Shown in pieces: positions 9,279 to 18,665 of a stretch of 64,000 bases of DNA. This DNA comes from Halomonas sp. H10-9-1 (GTDB lineage: Bacteria > Pseudomonadota > Gammaproteobacteria > Pseudomonadales > Halomonadaceae), in the NCBI RefSeq assembly GCF_040147005.1, contig NZ_JAMSHO010000001.1, forward strand, positions 3,534,001 through 3,598,000, read 5' to 3'. A program made the position numbers and the translations under genes. Position 1 is the stretch's first letter. The number at the start of each line of letters is the position of its first letter. The notes under the pieces were generated by a model, which saw nothing but the letters and a program-made list of their open reading frames with translations, made no database searches and was not told the origin of the DNA.

Positions 9279-9442
9279 CCCTGCTCTCCCCGGGTGTCGC
9301 CGGCCGATGCCATGGAACGCTACCGGCATGTTATAGTCTGAGGTTATCGACGCGTTGCGGCACCGGCCCTGTCGTTGCCGTGCGCACCACATCTAGAATA
9401 GTGTCATTGTGTAAATGACAGCATAACGGTGAATCCAACGCC

Positions 9443-9955
9443 ATGGCCAAATTACCTATCCTCGAATACCCCGACGAACGCCTGCGCACCAGGGCAGTGC
9501 CGGTGGAAGTGGTCGACGATGAGGTGCGCCGGTTGGTCGACGATATGCTGGAGACCATGTACGACGCCCGTGGCATCGGCCTGGCCGCCACCCAGGTGGA
9601 CGTGCATCGCCGGGTGATCGTCATGGACGTCAGCGACGACCGCAGTGCCCCGCTGGTGCTGATCAATCCCGAGGTCACGCCCATCGGCGAGGTGCGCGAG
9701 CCGATGCAGGAGGGCTGCCTGTCGATCCCCGAGTACTACGCCGAAGTGCCGCGCGCCCTGCGCGTCCACCTCACGGCCCTGGATCGCAACGGCGAGCCCT
9801 ACGAACTGGAGGCCGATGGCCTGCTGGCCCACTGCATCCAGCACGAGCACGACCACCTCGAGGGCGTGCTGTTCGTCGACTACCTCTCGCCGCTCAAGCG
9901 CGACCGGGTCCTGAAGAAGATGCAGAAGCGCCATAAGTTGATGCAGGACGCCTGA
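9443..9955 (+). CDS. def: Peptide deformylase
   Basis: Def removes the formyl group from the N-terminal formyl-methionine of new proteins. The 170-aa protein has all three metal-site motifs: GIGLAATQ (residues 44-51), EGCLS (90-94, ligand Cys92) and HEHDH (134-138, the two His ligands and catalytic Glu). Length is standard. It is followed by a strong hairpin and then fmt, whose product adds the formyl group that Def removes. Confidence 0.97.
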   Translation: MAKLPILEYPDERLRTRAVPVEVVDDEVRRLVDDMLETMYDARGIGLAATQVDVHRRVIVMDVSDDRSAPLVLINPEVTPIGEVREPMQEGCLSIPEYYAEVPRALRVHLTALDRNGEPYELEADGLLAHCIQHEHDHLEGVLFVDYLSPLKRDRVLKKMQKRHKLMQDA

Positions 9956-9974
9956 ATCCATCGCGCCTCTCGAG

Positions 9975-10005
9975 CGAAGGCCGACGCAGCATGCGTCGGC
10001 CTTCG
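9975..10005 (+). terminator. Hairpin after def, likely terminator or attenuator
   Basis: A perfect 14-bp stem (cgaaggccgacgca / tgcgtcggccttcg) encloses a 3-base loop 20 bp after the def stop. Only a short T-rich stretch (tcgttt) follows, so termination may be partial and fmt may be reached by read-through. Confidence 0.6.
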
Positions 10006-10063
10006 TCGTTTGCGGCCCGCTCCGTTATCATTAAGGACATTCACTCCCGGCCAGGCCCTCACC

Positions 10064-11068
10064 ATGTCCCGACCCCACGACTCTCACTCGCTCAGCGTCA
10101 TCTTCGCCGGCACGCCCGACTTCGCTGCCGAGAGCCTCGCGGCGCTGCTGGCCAGCCGCCACCGCGTGATCGCCGTCTATACCCAGCCCGACCGCCCGTC
10201 CGGTCGCGGCCGCAAGCTGACACCCAGCCCGGTCAAGGCGCTGGCCCTCGAGCACGACCTGCCGGTCTACCAGCCCGAGAGCCTCAAGGATCCCGCGGCC
10301 CAGGCAGAGCTCGCCGCCCTCGACGCCGACATCATGGTAGTGGTGGCCTACGGCCTGATCCTGCCCGGGGCGGTGCTCGAGGCACCGCGGCGAGGCTGTC
10401 TCAACATTCACGCCTCCCTGCTGCCACGCTGGCGCGGCGCCGCGCCCATCCAGCGGGCCATCGAGGCCGGCGATGCCGAGAGCGGGGTGACCATCATGCA
10501 GATGGACGAGGGGCTGGACACCGGCGACATGCTGCTGGTGCGGCACACGCCGATCACCACCACGACCACCGGCGGCGAACTCCACGATACTCTGGCCTCC
10601 CTCGGCGGCGAGGCGATCGTCGAGGCGCTGGACGCCCTGGCCGGCGAGGGCCTCGCGGCCACGCCGCAGCCCGAGGCAGGCGTGACTTACGCCGCCAAGC
10701 TCTCCAAGGCCGAGGCCGAACTGGACTTCCGCTTGCCCGCCGCGGAGATCGCCGCCCGGGTGCGTGCCTTCAACCCCTGGCCGGTGACCTGGTGCGCGTT
10801 CGACGGCGACCGCCTGCGCCTGCTGCTGGCCGAGGCACACGACCTCGCCGAGGGCGAAGCCCCCGCCGCCCCGGGCACTCTGCTTGCCCATGACGGTGCG
10901 GCGCTGCGCATCGCCTGCGGCCCTGCCGGAGACCAGGTACTGCGGGTGATCCACGCCCAGTTGCCCGGCGGCAAGGCGTTGCCCGTCGGCGAGCTGCTGC
11001 GTGCCCGCGCCGACCGCTTTCCCCCTGGCCTGCGCCTGGGCCACCACGACGAGGAGACTCCGGCATGA
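10064..11068 (+). CDS. fmt: Methionyl-tRNA formyltransferase
   Basis: Fmt formylates initiator methionyl-tRNA using 10-formyl-tetrahydrofolate. The 334-aa protein has the N-terminal formyltransferase fold with FAGTPDF (residues 14-20), the folate-site segment LNIHASLLPRWRGAAPIQ (Asn, His and the SLLP loop) and the catalytic Asp in MDEGLDTGDM. A C-terminal OB-fold domain follows. The start at 10064 was chosen because MSRPHDSHSLSVIFAG matches the family N-terminus; the frame is open further up without a good start. Its stop overlaps rsmB by 4 bases (ATGA). Confidence 0.97.
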   Translation: MSRPHDSHSLSVIFAGTPDFAAESLAALLASRHRVIAVYTQPDRPSGRGRKLTPSPVKALALEHDLPVYQPESLKDPAAQAELAALDADIMVVVAYGLILPGAVLEAPRRGCLNIHASLLPRWRGAAPIQRAIEAGDAESGVTIMQMDEGLDTGDMLLVRHTPITTTTTGGELHDTLASLGGEAIVEALDALAGEGLAATPQPEAGVTYAAKLSKAEAELDFRLPAAEIAARVRAFNPWPVTWCAFDGDRLRLLLAEAHDLAEGEAPAAPGTLLAHDGAALRIACGPAGDQVLRVIHAQLPGGKALPVGELLRARADRFPPGLRLGHHDEETPA

Positions 11069-12420
11069 GCGATGCCCCCGGCAAGCCCCGCCGTCCCGCC
11101 TCGCGGGGCATCGAGAACGACGGCGGCCTGGCGGTTCGCGCCGCCGCCGCCCGCGCCCTGGTACCGGTAATCACCGGCAAGGGCTCGCTTACCGGCCTCG
11201 ATGACCACCAGGTGGTGGCCCGCGACCGCGCCCTGTTCAAGGCGCTCTGCTACGGGGTCTGCCGTACCCTGCCGCGCCTCGAGGCGCTGGCCGGGAAGCT
11301 GCTGGTCAAGCCCTTCAAGGCCCGCGATGCCGATGTCCAGGCGCTGCTGCTGCTGGGCATCCACCAGCTGCTCTACTTGCGCGTGCCCGCCCACGCCGCC
11401 GTAGGCGAGACCGCAGGCGCCGCTCGCCTGATCGGCAAGGAGTGGGCCACTCGCGTGCTCAACGGCTGCCTGCGCCGCCTGCAGCGCGAATCCGCCGCCC
11501 TGCAGGCGGAGGTGGACCAGGACCCGGCGGTGGCGCTGCTCCACCCCGGCTGGCTGCTCAAGGCACTGCGCCACGCCTGGCCCGACGATTGGCGGGCCGT
11601 GGCCAAGGCCAACAACGAGCCCGGGCCCATGACGCTGCGGGTCAACCGCCGCCAAGGCGACCGCGAGGCCTACCTGGAGCGCCTGAGCGCGGCGGGCCTC
11701 GAGGGTCGGCTCTGCGCCCACGCCCCGGATGGCATCACCCTGGAGGCACCCTGCGACGTCCATGACCTACCCGGTTTCGATCACGGCCACGTCAGCGTCC
11801 AGGACGAGGCCGCCCAACTGACCACGGAGCTGCTCGGCCCTGCCCTGGCGCCGCGCCCTGGCGCCCGAGTGCTGGACGCCTGCTGCGCCCCCGGCGGCAA
11901 GACCGCCCACCTGCTGGAGGTCTTCGATGTCGACATGTACGCCGTGGACAGCGACGCCGAGCGCCTGGCCCGGGTCGAGGACGCCCTGGAGCGCCTCGGC
12001 CTCGAAGCGCACCTGGCCCACGGCGATGCCACCGCCCGCGACTGGTGGGACGGCACTCGCTTCGAGGCGATCCTGCTCGACGCGCCCTGCTCCGGCAGCG
12101 GCGTGATCCGCCGCCATCCCGACATCAAGCGCCTGCGCCGCCCCTCGGACATCAAGGCGCTGGCCGCGCTGCAGGCGCGCCTGCTCGACAACCTCTGGCC
12201 GTTGCTGCGCCCCGGTGGCACCCTGCTTTACGCCACCTGCTCGGTGCTGCCCGAGGAGAACAGCGAGCAGATCGCCGCCTTCCTGTCGCACACCCCGGAT
12301 GCCGAGGCGACCACCCCGCGGGACCTGGCCTGGGGCCGCCCAGCCGGCGCCGGGCAGCAGCTGCTGCCGGAAGTCGACAGCCACGACGGCTTCTTCTATG
12401 CCAGACTCAGGAAGGGCTGA
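11065..12420 (+). CDS. rsmB: 16S rRNA m5C967 methyltransferase
   Basis: RsmB methylates C967 of 16S rRNA with S-adenosylmethionine. The 451-aa protein has the N-terminal NusB-like RNA-binding domain (about residues 20-150) and a C-terminal Rossmann methyltransferase. Motifs in the latter are DACCAPGGKT, DAPCSGSG and the catalytic-Cys motif ATCSVLPEEN. The 4-base overlap with fmt indicates translational coupling. The fmt-rsmB-trkA order is common in gammaproteobacteria. Confidence 0.96.
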   Translation: MSDAPGKPRRPASRGIENDGGLAVRAAAARALVPVITGKGSLTGLDDHQVVARDRALFKALCYGVCRTLPRLEALAGKLLVKPFKARDADVQALLLLGIHQLLYLRVPAHAAVGETAGAARLIGKEWATRVLNGCLRRLQRESAALQAEVDQDPAVALLHPGWLLKALRHAWPDDWRAVAKANNEPGPMTLRVNRRQGDREAYLERLSAAGLEGRLCAHAPDGITLEAPCDVHDLPGFDHGHVSVQDEAAQLTTELLGPALAPRPGARVLDACCAPGGKTAHLLEVFDVDMYAVDSDAERLARVEDALERLGLEAHLAHGDATARDWWDGTRFEAILLDAPCSGSGVIRRHPDIKRLRRPSDIKALAALQARLLDNLWPLLRPGGTLLYATCSVLPEENSEQIAAFLSHTPDAEATTPRDLAWGRPAGAGQQLLPEVDSHDGFFYARLRKG

Positions 12421-12474
12421 GGCCGACAAGCAGCAGGCCTGAGTGACCGATCATTGACATGCGCTGGAGGCAAC

Positions 12475-12681
12475 ATGAGTAATCACGTCTACAAACATAT
12501 CGAACTCACCGGCTCCTCCGAGGAGGGCATCCAGCAGGCCATCGAGAGCGCCATCACCAAGGCCAGCGATAGCCTGCACGGCATGCGCTGGTTCGAGGTC
12601 ATCGACACTCGCGGCCATGTCGAGCATGGCCGGATACTGCACTGGCAGGTCACGATCAAGGTAGGTTTCACCCTGGACTGA
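12475..12681 (+). CDS. Dodecin-family flavin-binding protein
   Basis: The 68-aa protein matches the dodecin family: [15 protein letters not shown] at the start, [24 protein letters not shown] in the middle and YxV-type strands at the end. Dodecins assemble into 12-mers that store or buffer flavins. The Trp in the MRWFEV segment is the residue that stacks on flavin in known members. A GGAGG ribosome site precedes the start. It stands alone between rsmB and trkA. Confidence 0.9.
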   Translation: MSNHVYKHIELTGSSEEGIQQAIESAITKASDSLHGMRWFEVIDTRGHVEHGRILHWQVTIKVGFTLD

Positions 12682-12782
12682 CTCGCGGTCTGTCCTTCCC
12701 GTGGCGGCTGGTTTAGGCTAGCTGCCACGTGCTGCGGCGCAGCAGCAGGTGCCGCCCCCCGACCCAGCGGAACCCCTATGCG

Positions 12783-14156
12783 ATGAAGATCATCATTCTC
12801 GGCGCCGGCCAGGTCGGCGGCACCCTGGCCGAACACCTGGCCCGCGAGGAGAACGACATCACCGTCGTCGACACCGACGGCAACAAGCTGCGCGAGCTGC
12901 ATACCAAGCTCGATATCCGGACTGTGGTGGGGCCCGGCTCCTACCCCATGGTGCTGCGCCAGGCGGGCTGCGAGGACGCCGACATGCTGATCGCGGTGAC
13001 CAGCCAGGACGAGGTCAACATGATCGCCTGCCAGGTCGCCCATACCCTGTTCCGTACCCCCACCAAGATCGCCCGGGTGCGCGCCACCGCCTACCTCACC
13101 CGCCGCGGCCTGTTCGCCCACGAGGCGGTGCCCATCGACGTGCTGATCAGCCCCGAGCAGGTGGTCACCGACCATATCCGCCGCCTGATCGAGCACCCCG
13201 GCGCCCTGCAGGTACTGGAGTTCGCCGGCGGCCTGGTGCAACTGGTCGCGGTGAAGGCGATCTACGGCGGCCCCCTGGTGGGCCAGGATCTCGCCTTCCT
13301 GCGCCGGCACATGCCTAGCGTCGACACCCGGGCGGCGGCGATCTACCGCCGCAACCGGCCCATCATCCCCCGCGGCGACACCGTGATCGAGGCCGACGAC
13401 GAGGTGTTCTTCATCGCCGCCCGGCGCGATATCCGCGCGGTGATGAGCGAGCTGCGCCGCCTCGACCGTGACTTCCGGCGGGTGATGATCGCCGGCGGCG
13501 GCAACATCGGCGAGCGCCTCGCCGAGCACCTCGAGCACAGCCACCAGGTGAAGATCATCGAACACAGCCTGGAGCGCTGCACGGTGCTCTCCGAGCGCCT
13601 CGACCGCACCGTGGTGCTGCACGGCAGCGCCACCAGCAAGCGGCTGCTGGAGGAGGAGAACATCGAAGAGTGCGACATCTTCTGTGCCCTGACCAACGAT
13701 GACGAGGTCAACATCATGTCGTCGATGCTGGCCAAGCGCATGGGGGCCAAGAAGGTGCTGACGCTGATCAACAACGCCGCCTACGTCGACCTGGTGCAGG
13801 GCGGCGAGATCGACATCGCCATCTCGCCACAGCAGGCCACCATCGGCAGCCTGCTCACCCACGTGCGCCGTGGCGATATCGTCAACGTGCACTCGTTGCG
13901 CCGCGGCGCCGCCGAGGCCATCGAGGCGATCGCCCACGGCGATACCCAGTCCTCCAAGGTAGTAGGGCGCGCCATCGGCGAGATCGACCTCCCCCGAGGC
14001 ACCACCATCGGCGCCATCGTGCGCGGCAAGGAGGTGATGATCGCCCACGACGATGTGGTGGTGGAGTCCGGCGACCACGTCATCCTGTTCGTGATCGACA
14101 AGCGCCGTATCCGCGACGTGGAGCGGCTGTTCCAGGTCGGGCTGACCTTCTTCTGA
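12783..14156 (+). CDS. trkA: Trk potassium uptake system NAD-binding regulator
   Basis: TrkA is the cytoplasmic RCK protein that gates the TrkH/TrkI potassium channels. The 457-aa protein contains two RCK units, each with a nucleotide-binding loop (GAGQVG at residues 7-12 and GGGNIG near 239-244) and each followed by a TrkA_C domain. Length equals the E. coli protein. The ribosome site is weak; the start at 12783 is chosen because [10 protein letters not shown] is the standard N-terminus. trkH begins 13 bp downstream. Potassium uptake by Trk is a first response to osmotic upshift in halophilic gammaproteobacteria. Confidence 0.97.
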   Translation: MKIIILGAGQVGGTLAEHLAREENDITVVDTDGNKLRELHTKLDIRTVVGPGSYPMVLRQAGCEDADMLIAVTSQDEVNMIACQVAHTLFRTPTKIARVRATAYLTRRGLFAHEAVPIDVLISPEQVVTDHIRRLIEHPGALQVLEFAGGLVQLVAVKAIYGGPLVGQDLAFLRRHMPSVDTRAAAIYRRNRPIIPRGDTVIEADDEVFFIAARRDIRAVMSELRRLDRDFRRVMIAGGGNIGERLAEHLEHSHQVKIIEHSLERCTVLSERLDRTVVLHGSATSKRLLEEENIEECDIFCALTNDDEVNIMSSMLAKRMGAKKVLTLINNAAYVDLVQGGEIDIAISPQQATIGSLLTHVRRGDIVNVHSLRRGAAEAIEAIAHGDTQSSKVVGRAIGEIDLPRGTTIGAIVRGKEVMIAHDDVVVESGDHVILFVIDKRRIRDVERLFQVGLTFF

Positions 14157-14169
14157 CAGGGAGTCACCG

Positions 14170-15618
14170 ATGAGCCTGCGCATGATCCTGCGCATCCTGG
14201 GGCTGCTGCTGATGCTCTTCAGCCTGACCATGATGCCGCCGATCCTGATCTCGCTGCTGTTCGCCGACGGCCAGTGGAACGCCTTCGCCGCGGCCATCGC
14301 CATCACCGTGATCACCGGGGCGCTGATGTTTTTCCCCAACCGCCGTGCGCGCAAGGAGCTGCGCACCCGGGACGGTTTCCTGATCGCCGCGCTGTTCTGG
14401 AGCGTACTGGCACTGTTCGGCTCGCTGCCGCTGATGCTGACCGGCGAGGCGGCGCTCTCCCTGACCGATGCGGTGTTCGAGTCGTTCTCGGGACTGACCA
14501 CCACCGGCGCCACGGTGATCACCGGCATCGACTACTTGCCCGAGTCGATCCTCTACTATCGTCAGCAGTTGCAGTGGCTCGGCGGCATGGGGATCGTGGT
14601 GCTGGCGGTCGCCATCCTGCCAACCCTGGGAGTCGGCGGCATGGCCCTGTATCGCACCGAGATTCCCGGCCCGCTCAAGGACTCCAAGCTGACGCCGCGC
14701 ATCACCGAGACCGCCAAGGCGCTGTGGTATATCTATGCCTCGCTGACCATCGCCTGCATGCTGGCCTACATGGCCGCCGGCATGGACTGGTTCGACGCCC
14801 TGGGACACAGCTTCTCCACCATCGCCATCGGCGGCTTCTCGACCTACGACGCCAGCATCGGTCATTTCGACAGCGCCGCTATCGAGCTGATCTGCGTCTT
14901 CTTCCTGGTGGTCTCGGCGGTGAGCTTCAGCCTACACTTCACCGCCTGGCGCGAACGCAGCATCCTGCACTACTTCGAGGACCCCGAGGCGCGCTTCCTG
15001 CTGCTGTTCCTGACCGGCCTGGTCGCCATCACCGCCGTCTCGCTGTGGTTGACCGGCACCTACGAGACCGAGCTTGGACTACGCCACGCGCTGTTCGAGG
15101 TGGTCTCGGTGGCCACCACCGCCGGCTTTGCGGTGGCCGACTTCTCGCTGTGGCCCGGCGCCCTGCCCTTCCTGCTGTTCATGGCCGCCTTCGTCGGCGG
15201 CTGCTCGGGCTCCACCGGCGGCGGCATGAAGGTGATCCGCATCATCCTGATCCTCAAGCAGGGCATGCGCGAGGTGATGCGCCTGATCCATCCCAGCGCG
15301 GTGATCACGGTCAAGATCGGCAGGGTCAGCGTGCCCGAGGGCATCACCCAGGCGGTATGGGGCTTCTTCTCGGTCTATGTCATGCTGTTCTTCCTGATGC
15401 TGGTGGGCGTCATGGCCACCGGCGTCGACCAGGTCACCGCCTGGTCGACGGTGGGCTCGGCCCTCAACAACCTGGGGCCGGCCCTGGGCGAGGCCTCCGC
15501 CCACTACGGCGACCTGCCCAGCCTGGCCAAGTGGATTCTGGTGCTGGCCATGCTGCTGGGCCGGCTGGAGATCTTCACCGTACTGGTGCTGTTCACCCCG
15601 GCCTTCTGGCGGCGCTGA
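14170..15618 (+). CDS. trkH: Trk potassium transporter membrane subunit (TrkH/TrkI type)
   Basis: This 482-aa polytopic inner-membrane protein shows the four-fold M1-P-M2 repeat of the Trk/Ktr family. Selectivity-filter segments are recognisable at FSGLTTTGAT, FSTIAIGGFST, VATTAGFAV and NNLGPALGEA. It imports K+ together with TrkA, encoded 13 bp upstream. A GGGAGT ribosome site precedes the start. Halomonas species usually have both TrkH and TrkI; sequence alone does not tell me which one this is. Confidence 0.95.
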   Translation: MSLRMILRILGLLLMLFSLTMMPPILISLLFADGQWNAFAAAIAITVITGALMFFPNRRARKELRTRDGFLIAALFWSVLALFGSLPLMLTGEAALSLTDAVFESFSGLTTTGATVITGIDYLPESILYYRQQLQWLGGMGIVVLAVAILPTLGVGGMALYRTEIPGPLKDSKLTPRITETAKALWYIYASLTIACMLAYMAAGMDWFDALGHSFSTIAIGGFSTYDASIGHFDSAAIELICVFFLVVSAVSFSLHFTAWRERSILHYFEDPEARFLLLFLTGLVAITAVSLWLTGTYETELGLRHALFEVVSVATTAGFAVADFSLWPGALPFLLFMAAFVGGCSGSTGGGMKVIRIILILKQGMREVMRLIHPSAVITVKIGRVSVPEGITQAVWGFFSVYVMLFFLMLVGVMATGVDQVTAWSTVGSALNNLGPALGEASAHYGDLPSLAKWILVLAMLLGRLEIFTVLVLFTPAFWRR

Positions 15619-15691
15619 CACCTTCCCCGGGTTTGGCCGAGGGCTGGCGTTCGTGGATAATCGACGCTTCACTCCCTCGAAGCGAGCCTCC

Positions 15692-16927
15692 ATGACCGAG
15701 ACCCAGGCCCCGACCCGCCCGGACGATGCCACCAGCGGCCCGCAGCGGGTTCTGCAGATCGGCGAGACCCGCTACACCCTGCTCGGCACCGCCCACGTCT
15801 CCGCCGAGAGCGCCGAGGACGTGCGTCGGCTGATCCGCTCCGGCGAGTTCGACGCCGTGGCCATCGAGCTGTGCGACTCGCGCCACCATAGCCTCACCAA
15901 CCCCGACGCCCTGGGCGAACAGGATCTGTTCCAGGTCTTCCGCCAGGGTAAGGCCGGCGTGGTGGCGGCGAGCCTGGCCCTGGGCGCCTTCCAGCAACGC
16001 CTGGCGGAGCAGTCCGGCATCGAGCCCGGCGCCGAGATGCGCGCCGCCCTGGAGGAATCTCGGCAGGCCAAGCTGCCGCTGCTGCTGATCGACCGCGACG
16101 TGGGGGTCACCCTCAAGCGCATCTATCACAATGTGCCCTGGTGGCAGCGTTTCTCGCTGTTCTCGGGGCTACTGGGCAGCGTGCTGTCGCGCCAGGAGGT
16201 CTCCGCCGAGGAGATCGAGCGGCTCAAGGAGGGGGACGTGCTGGAGTCCACCTTCAGCGAATTCGCCGCGGAGTCCGAGAGCCTCTATACGCCGCTGATC
16301 AGCGAGCGCGACCGCTACATGGTCCTGCGCCTGGCCGAGGAGGCGCCGCCGGGGCGCTACCGCAACGTGCTGGTGGTGATCGGCGCCGGCCACATGAAGG
16401 GCATGGCCGAACACTTCGCCGCACCGCTTCCCGAGACGCCGCGCCCGGAGCGCGAGGCACTCGAGGCCACACCGCCGCCGTCGAAGATCTGGAAGGCGCT
16501 GCCCTGGCTGATCACCGCCCTGGTACTGACCGGCTTCGCCATCGGCTTCTCGCGCAATACCAGCCTGGGCTGGCAACTGGTGGCGGAGTGGTTCCTGATC
16601 AATGGCGTGCTCTCCGCGGGGGCCACGCTGGTGGCCCTGGCCCATCCGTTTACGGTCATCGCCACCTTCTTCGCCGCCCCGCTCACCTCGCTCAACCCCA
16701 CGATCGGCGCCGGCTTCGTCGCGGCCGGGGTGGAACTGTGGCTACGCAAGCCCAAGGTGCGCGACTTCTCCACGCTGCGCCACGACGTGACCCACCTCAA
16801 GGGGTGGTGGCACAACCGGGTGTCACGCACCCTGCTGGTGTTCCTGACCGCCACCCTGGGCTCCGCCGCCGGCACCTGGATCGCCGGCTTCCGCATCGCC
16901 GGCACCCTGTTCGGCGGCTCGCCTTGA
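15692..16927 (+). CDS. TraB/PrgY-family membrane protein
   Basis: The 411-aa protein has a soluble TraB domain: LLGTAHVSAESAEDV near residue 30, AIELC, and a C-terminal VVIGAGHMKGM near 225-235. About three to four transmembrane segments follow between 265 and 411. The fold is related to the TIKI/GumN protease-like group with a conserved GTAHVS motif. Enterococcal TraB/PrgY reduces pheromone activity, but the bacterial chromosomal role is unknown. It follows trkH by 73 bp and may be co-transcribed. Confidence 0.85.
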   Translation: MTETQAPTRPDDATSGPQRVLQIGETRYTLLGTAHVSAESAEDVRRLIRSGEFDAVAIELCDSRHHSLTNPDALGEQDLFQVFRQGKAGVVAASLALGAFQQRLAEQSGIEPGAEMRAALEESRQAKLPLLLIDRDVGVTLKRIYHNVPWWQRFSLFSGLLGSVLSRQEVSAEEIERLKEGDVLESTFSEFAAESESLYTPLISERDRYMVLRLAEEAPPGRYRNVLVVIGAGHMKGMAEHFAAPLPETPRPEREALEATPPPSKIWKALPWLITALVLTGFAIGFSRNTSLGWQLVAEWFLINGVLSAGATLVALAHPFTVIATFFAAPLTSLNPTIGAGFVAAGVELWLRKPKVRDFSTLRHDVTHLKGWWHNRVSRTLLVFLTATLGSAAGTWIAGFRIAGTLFGGSP

Positions 16928-16932
16928 TCAAT

Positions 16933-16964
16933 CCAGGAGCCCCCAGCGCCCGGGGCTGACCTGG
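16933..16964. terminator. Hairpin between converging TraB-family gene and tapT
   Basis: An imperfect hairpin (ccaggagcccc with ggggctgacctgg, 2-base bulge) lies in the 95-bp gap between two converging genes. There is no T-tract on either side, so its terminator role is only suggested by position. Confidence 0.35.
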
Positions 16965-17022
16965 CGACAAGCCTACCTCCTCTACGGCTTGCCCCCAGCG
17001 CCCCTGTCGTTGCGTTATAGCG

Positions 17023-17766
17023 CTATCCCTTTCGCGCCAGCAGGCGTCGCATCGCCGCCGTCGGTGCCTCGATCTTCTCGAAGCGCCGGCTGGCGGCGTA
17101 GCTGTCGTTGAAGGCATCGAAGTAGTCGTCCAGGGCCTGGGCGGCATCCTCGTCCCCACCCTGACGCAGCAGCTCGGCGGCGACCTCGGCGGTACACAGG
17201 TGCGCGGAGGAAGCCGGCTTGCGCAGCCGATAGCGGGTCAGGCGCTCGGTATGCAGTGGCAGCACCGGCAGGGGCTCCAGGTAGGGACTCTTGCGGAAGA
17301 TGCGCCGGGCCTGGCGCCAGGTACCATCGAGCAGCAGGTAGACTGGCGTGCGCCCCGCGGCCTTCGCCTCGGCCACGGCGTCGATGCCCACCACGCGGTC
17401 GGCATAGTCGGGCTGGTCATCGGGGAAGACCACGAAGGGAGCGAAGCGCGCATCCTCCAGCAGCGCCAGCAGGCGCTCGTCCGGCGTGGTGCGATACCAG
17501 GTGAAGACCTCGGTGTCGGGCAACACGTCGCGGATCAGGCGGCCGGTATTGGTGGGCTTGAGGTGCTCCATGGGGTGGGTCAGCAACCACACCCGCGCCG
17601 CGCTCTCGGCGCCGACCGCATAGGGGCAGAGGCAGTTGAGCATGGGCAGGTTGCACCCTGGACAGCGCACAACGAAGCTGCCGCGGGCCTTGAATTCGCG
17701 GCGCGGCGGTCGAGGATGACCGGTTCCGGGATCACGGCCGTCTTGAGGGAGAGTGTCGTCCTGCAT
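17023..17766 (-). CDS. tapT: tRNA-uridine aminocarboxypropyltransferase (DTW domain)
   Basis: The 247-aa protein has the DTW domain: Cys residues at 35, 38, 45 and 47 (RCPGCNLPMLNCLC), LTHPMEHLKPTNTGRL and the signature DGTW at 147-150. The E. coli member TapT (YfiP) transfers the aminocarboxypropyl group of S-adenosylmethionine to U47 of tRNAs, giving acp3U47. The first 28 residues are Pro/Arg-rich and poorly defined, so the exact start is uncertain. Confidence 0.88.
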   Translation of the reverse strand: MQDDTLPQDGRDPGTGHPRPPRREFKARGSFVVRCPGCNLPMLNCLCPYAVGAESAARVWLLTHPMEHLKPTNTGRLIRDVLPDTEVFTWYRTTPDERLLALLEDARFAPFVVFPDDQPDYADRVVGIDAVAEAKAAGRTPVYLLLDGTWRQARRIFRKSPYLEPLPVLPLHTERLTRYRLRKPASSAHLCTAEVAAELLRQGGDEDAAQALDDYFDAFNDSYAASRRFEKIEAPTAAMRRLLARKG

Positions 17767-17835
17767 GGTGGCCTGATGGGCTAAAAAAGGAGGCGCAGTC
17801 TAGCACGCCGCGGGGCGTCGATGGCTCTGCCACCA

Positions 17836-18573
17836 TCACGGCGCCCACAGTGTCTCCGGCAGCCATAGCCGCCCCTCGCGCCGCCAGTGACGCACCAGCG
17901 CCGGCACTCCCTCGCCCGCGGACTGGCTGAGGCACGCCACCCCCGGCGGGGCCAGTGCCTCGGCCTCGGGATCGACCAGTACGCAGGGCGCCTCGAGGGG
18001 GGCGTGCTGCAGCAGCGAGGCGGCCGGCATCACGGCCAGCGATGTGCCGACCACCAGCACCAGGTCGGCGCTGCCGACGATCTCGCAGGCTTCACCGAAG
18101 TGGGGCACCTCCTCGCCGAACCACACCACGTCGGGGCGCAGCTGGCTGCCCTTGTCGCAGATGTCGCCCAGCTCGATGCCGCCCCGGGGCAGCGGATAGT
18201 GCATGCGCCGATCCACCGAGGAGCGCGCCTTGAGGATCTCGCCGTGCAGGTGGAGCACGTGGCGAGAGCCGGCCCGCTCGTGCAGGTCATCGATATTCTG
18301 GGTGATGATGCTGACCCGGAAGCCCTGCTGCTCCAGCGCTGCCAGGGCCCTGTGGGCGAGGTTGGGCCGGGCCCGGCGCACCTGGTCGCGACGCGCATTG
18401 TAGAAGGCCAGCACCCGCGCCGGGTCACGCCGCCAGGCGCCGGGGGTGGCCACCTCCTCGACGGGATGATCGGCCCACAGCCCATCCGCCGCGCGGAAGG
18501 TCTGGATACCACTCTCGGCGCTGATGCCCGCGCCGCTCAACACCACCAGGTGCGGGGCCTGTCGCTCAGTCAT
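17836..18573 (-). CDS. Sir2-family NAD-dependent protein deacylase (zinc cysteines largely missing)
   Basis: Sirtuins remove acyl groups from lysines using NAD+. The 245-aa protein has GAGISAESGIQTFR near the start, the TQNIDDLH motif, the catalytic HGE and VVGTSLAVMPAAS. The AFYNARR segment keeps the Tyr and Arg linked to desuccinylase activity in class III sirtuins such as E. coli CobB. The zinc module is odd. Between LHGEI and LRPDVVWFGE there is only one Cys, where CobB has four zinc ligands. A GTG at 18576 is an alternative start. It is a separate unit divergent from nothing nearby; the HAD gene follows upstream on the same strand. Confidence 0.9.
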   Translation of the reverse strand: MTERQAPHLVVLSGAGISAESGIQTFRAADGLWADHPVEEVATPGAWRRDPARVLAFYNARRDQVRRARPNLAHRALAALEQQGFRVSIITQNIDDLHERAGSRHVLHLHGEILKARSSVDRRMHYPLPRGGIELGDICDKGSQLRPDVVWFGEEVPHFGEACEIVGSADLVLVVGTSLAVMPAASLLQHAPLEAPCVLVDPEAEALAPPGVACLSQSAGEGVPALVRHWRREGRLWLPETLWAP

Positions 18574-18665
18574 CACCGCTGTCTCCGCTCATGGCGCTGG
18601 ATCGCTCTCCCCCAGACGGTACCATCAGCGGCCCGAATACGGCCACAGCACAGGCGTGTCTGTCG

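Noticed and set aside
12489..14528. Long antisense frame covering trkA and the dodecin gene
   Set aside because: Low-complexity His/Gly/Asp-rich translation typical of the reverse strand of GC-rich genes; trkA on the other strand is unmistakable.
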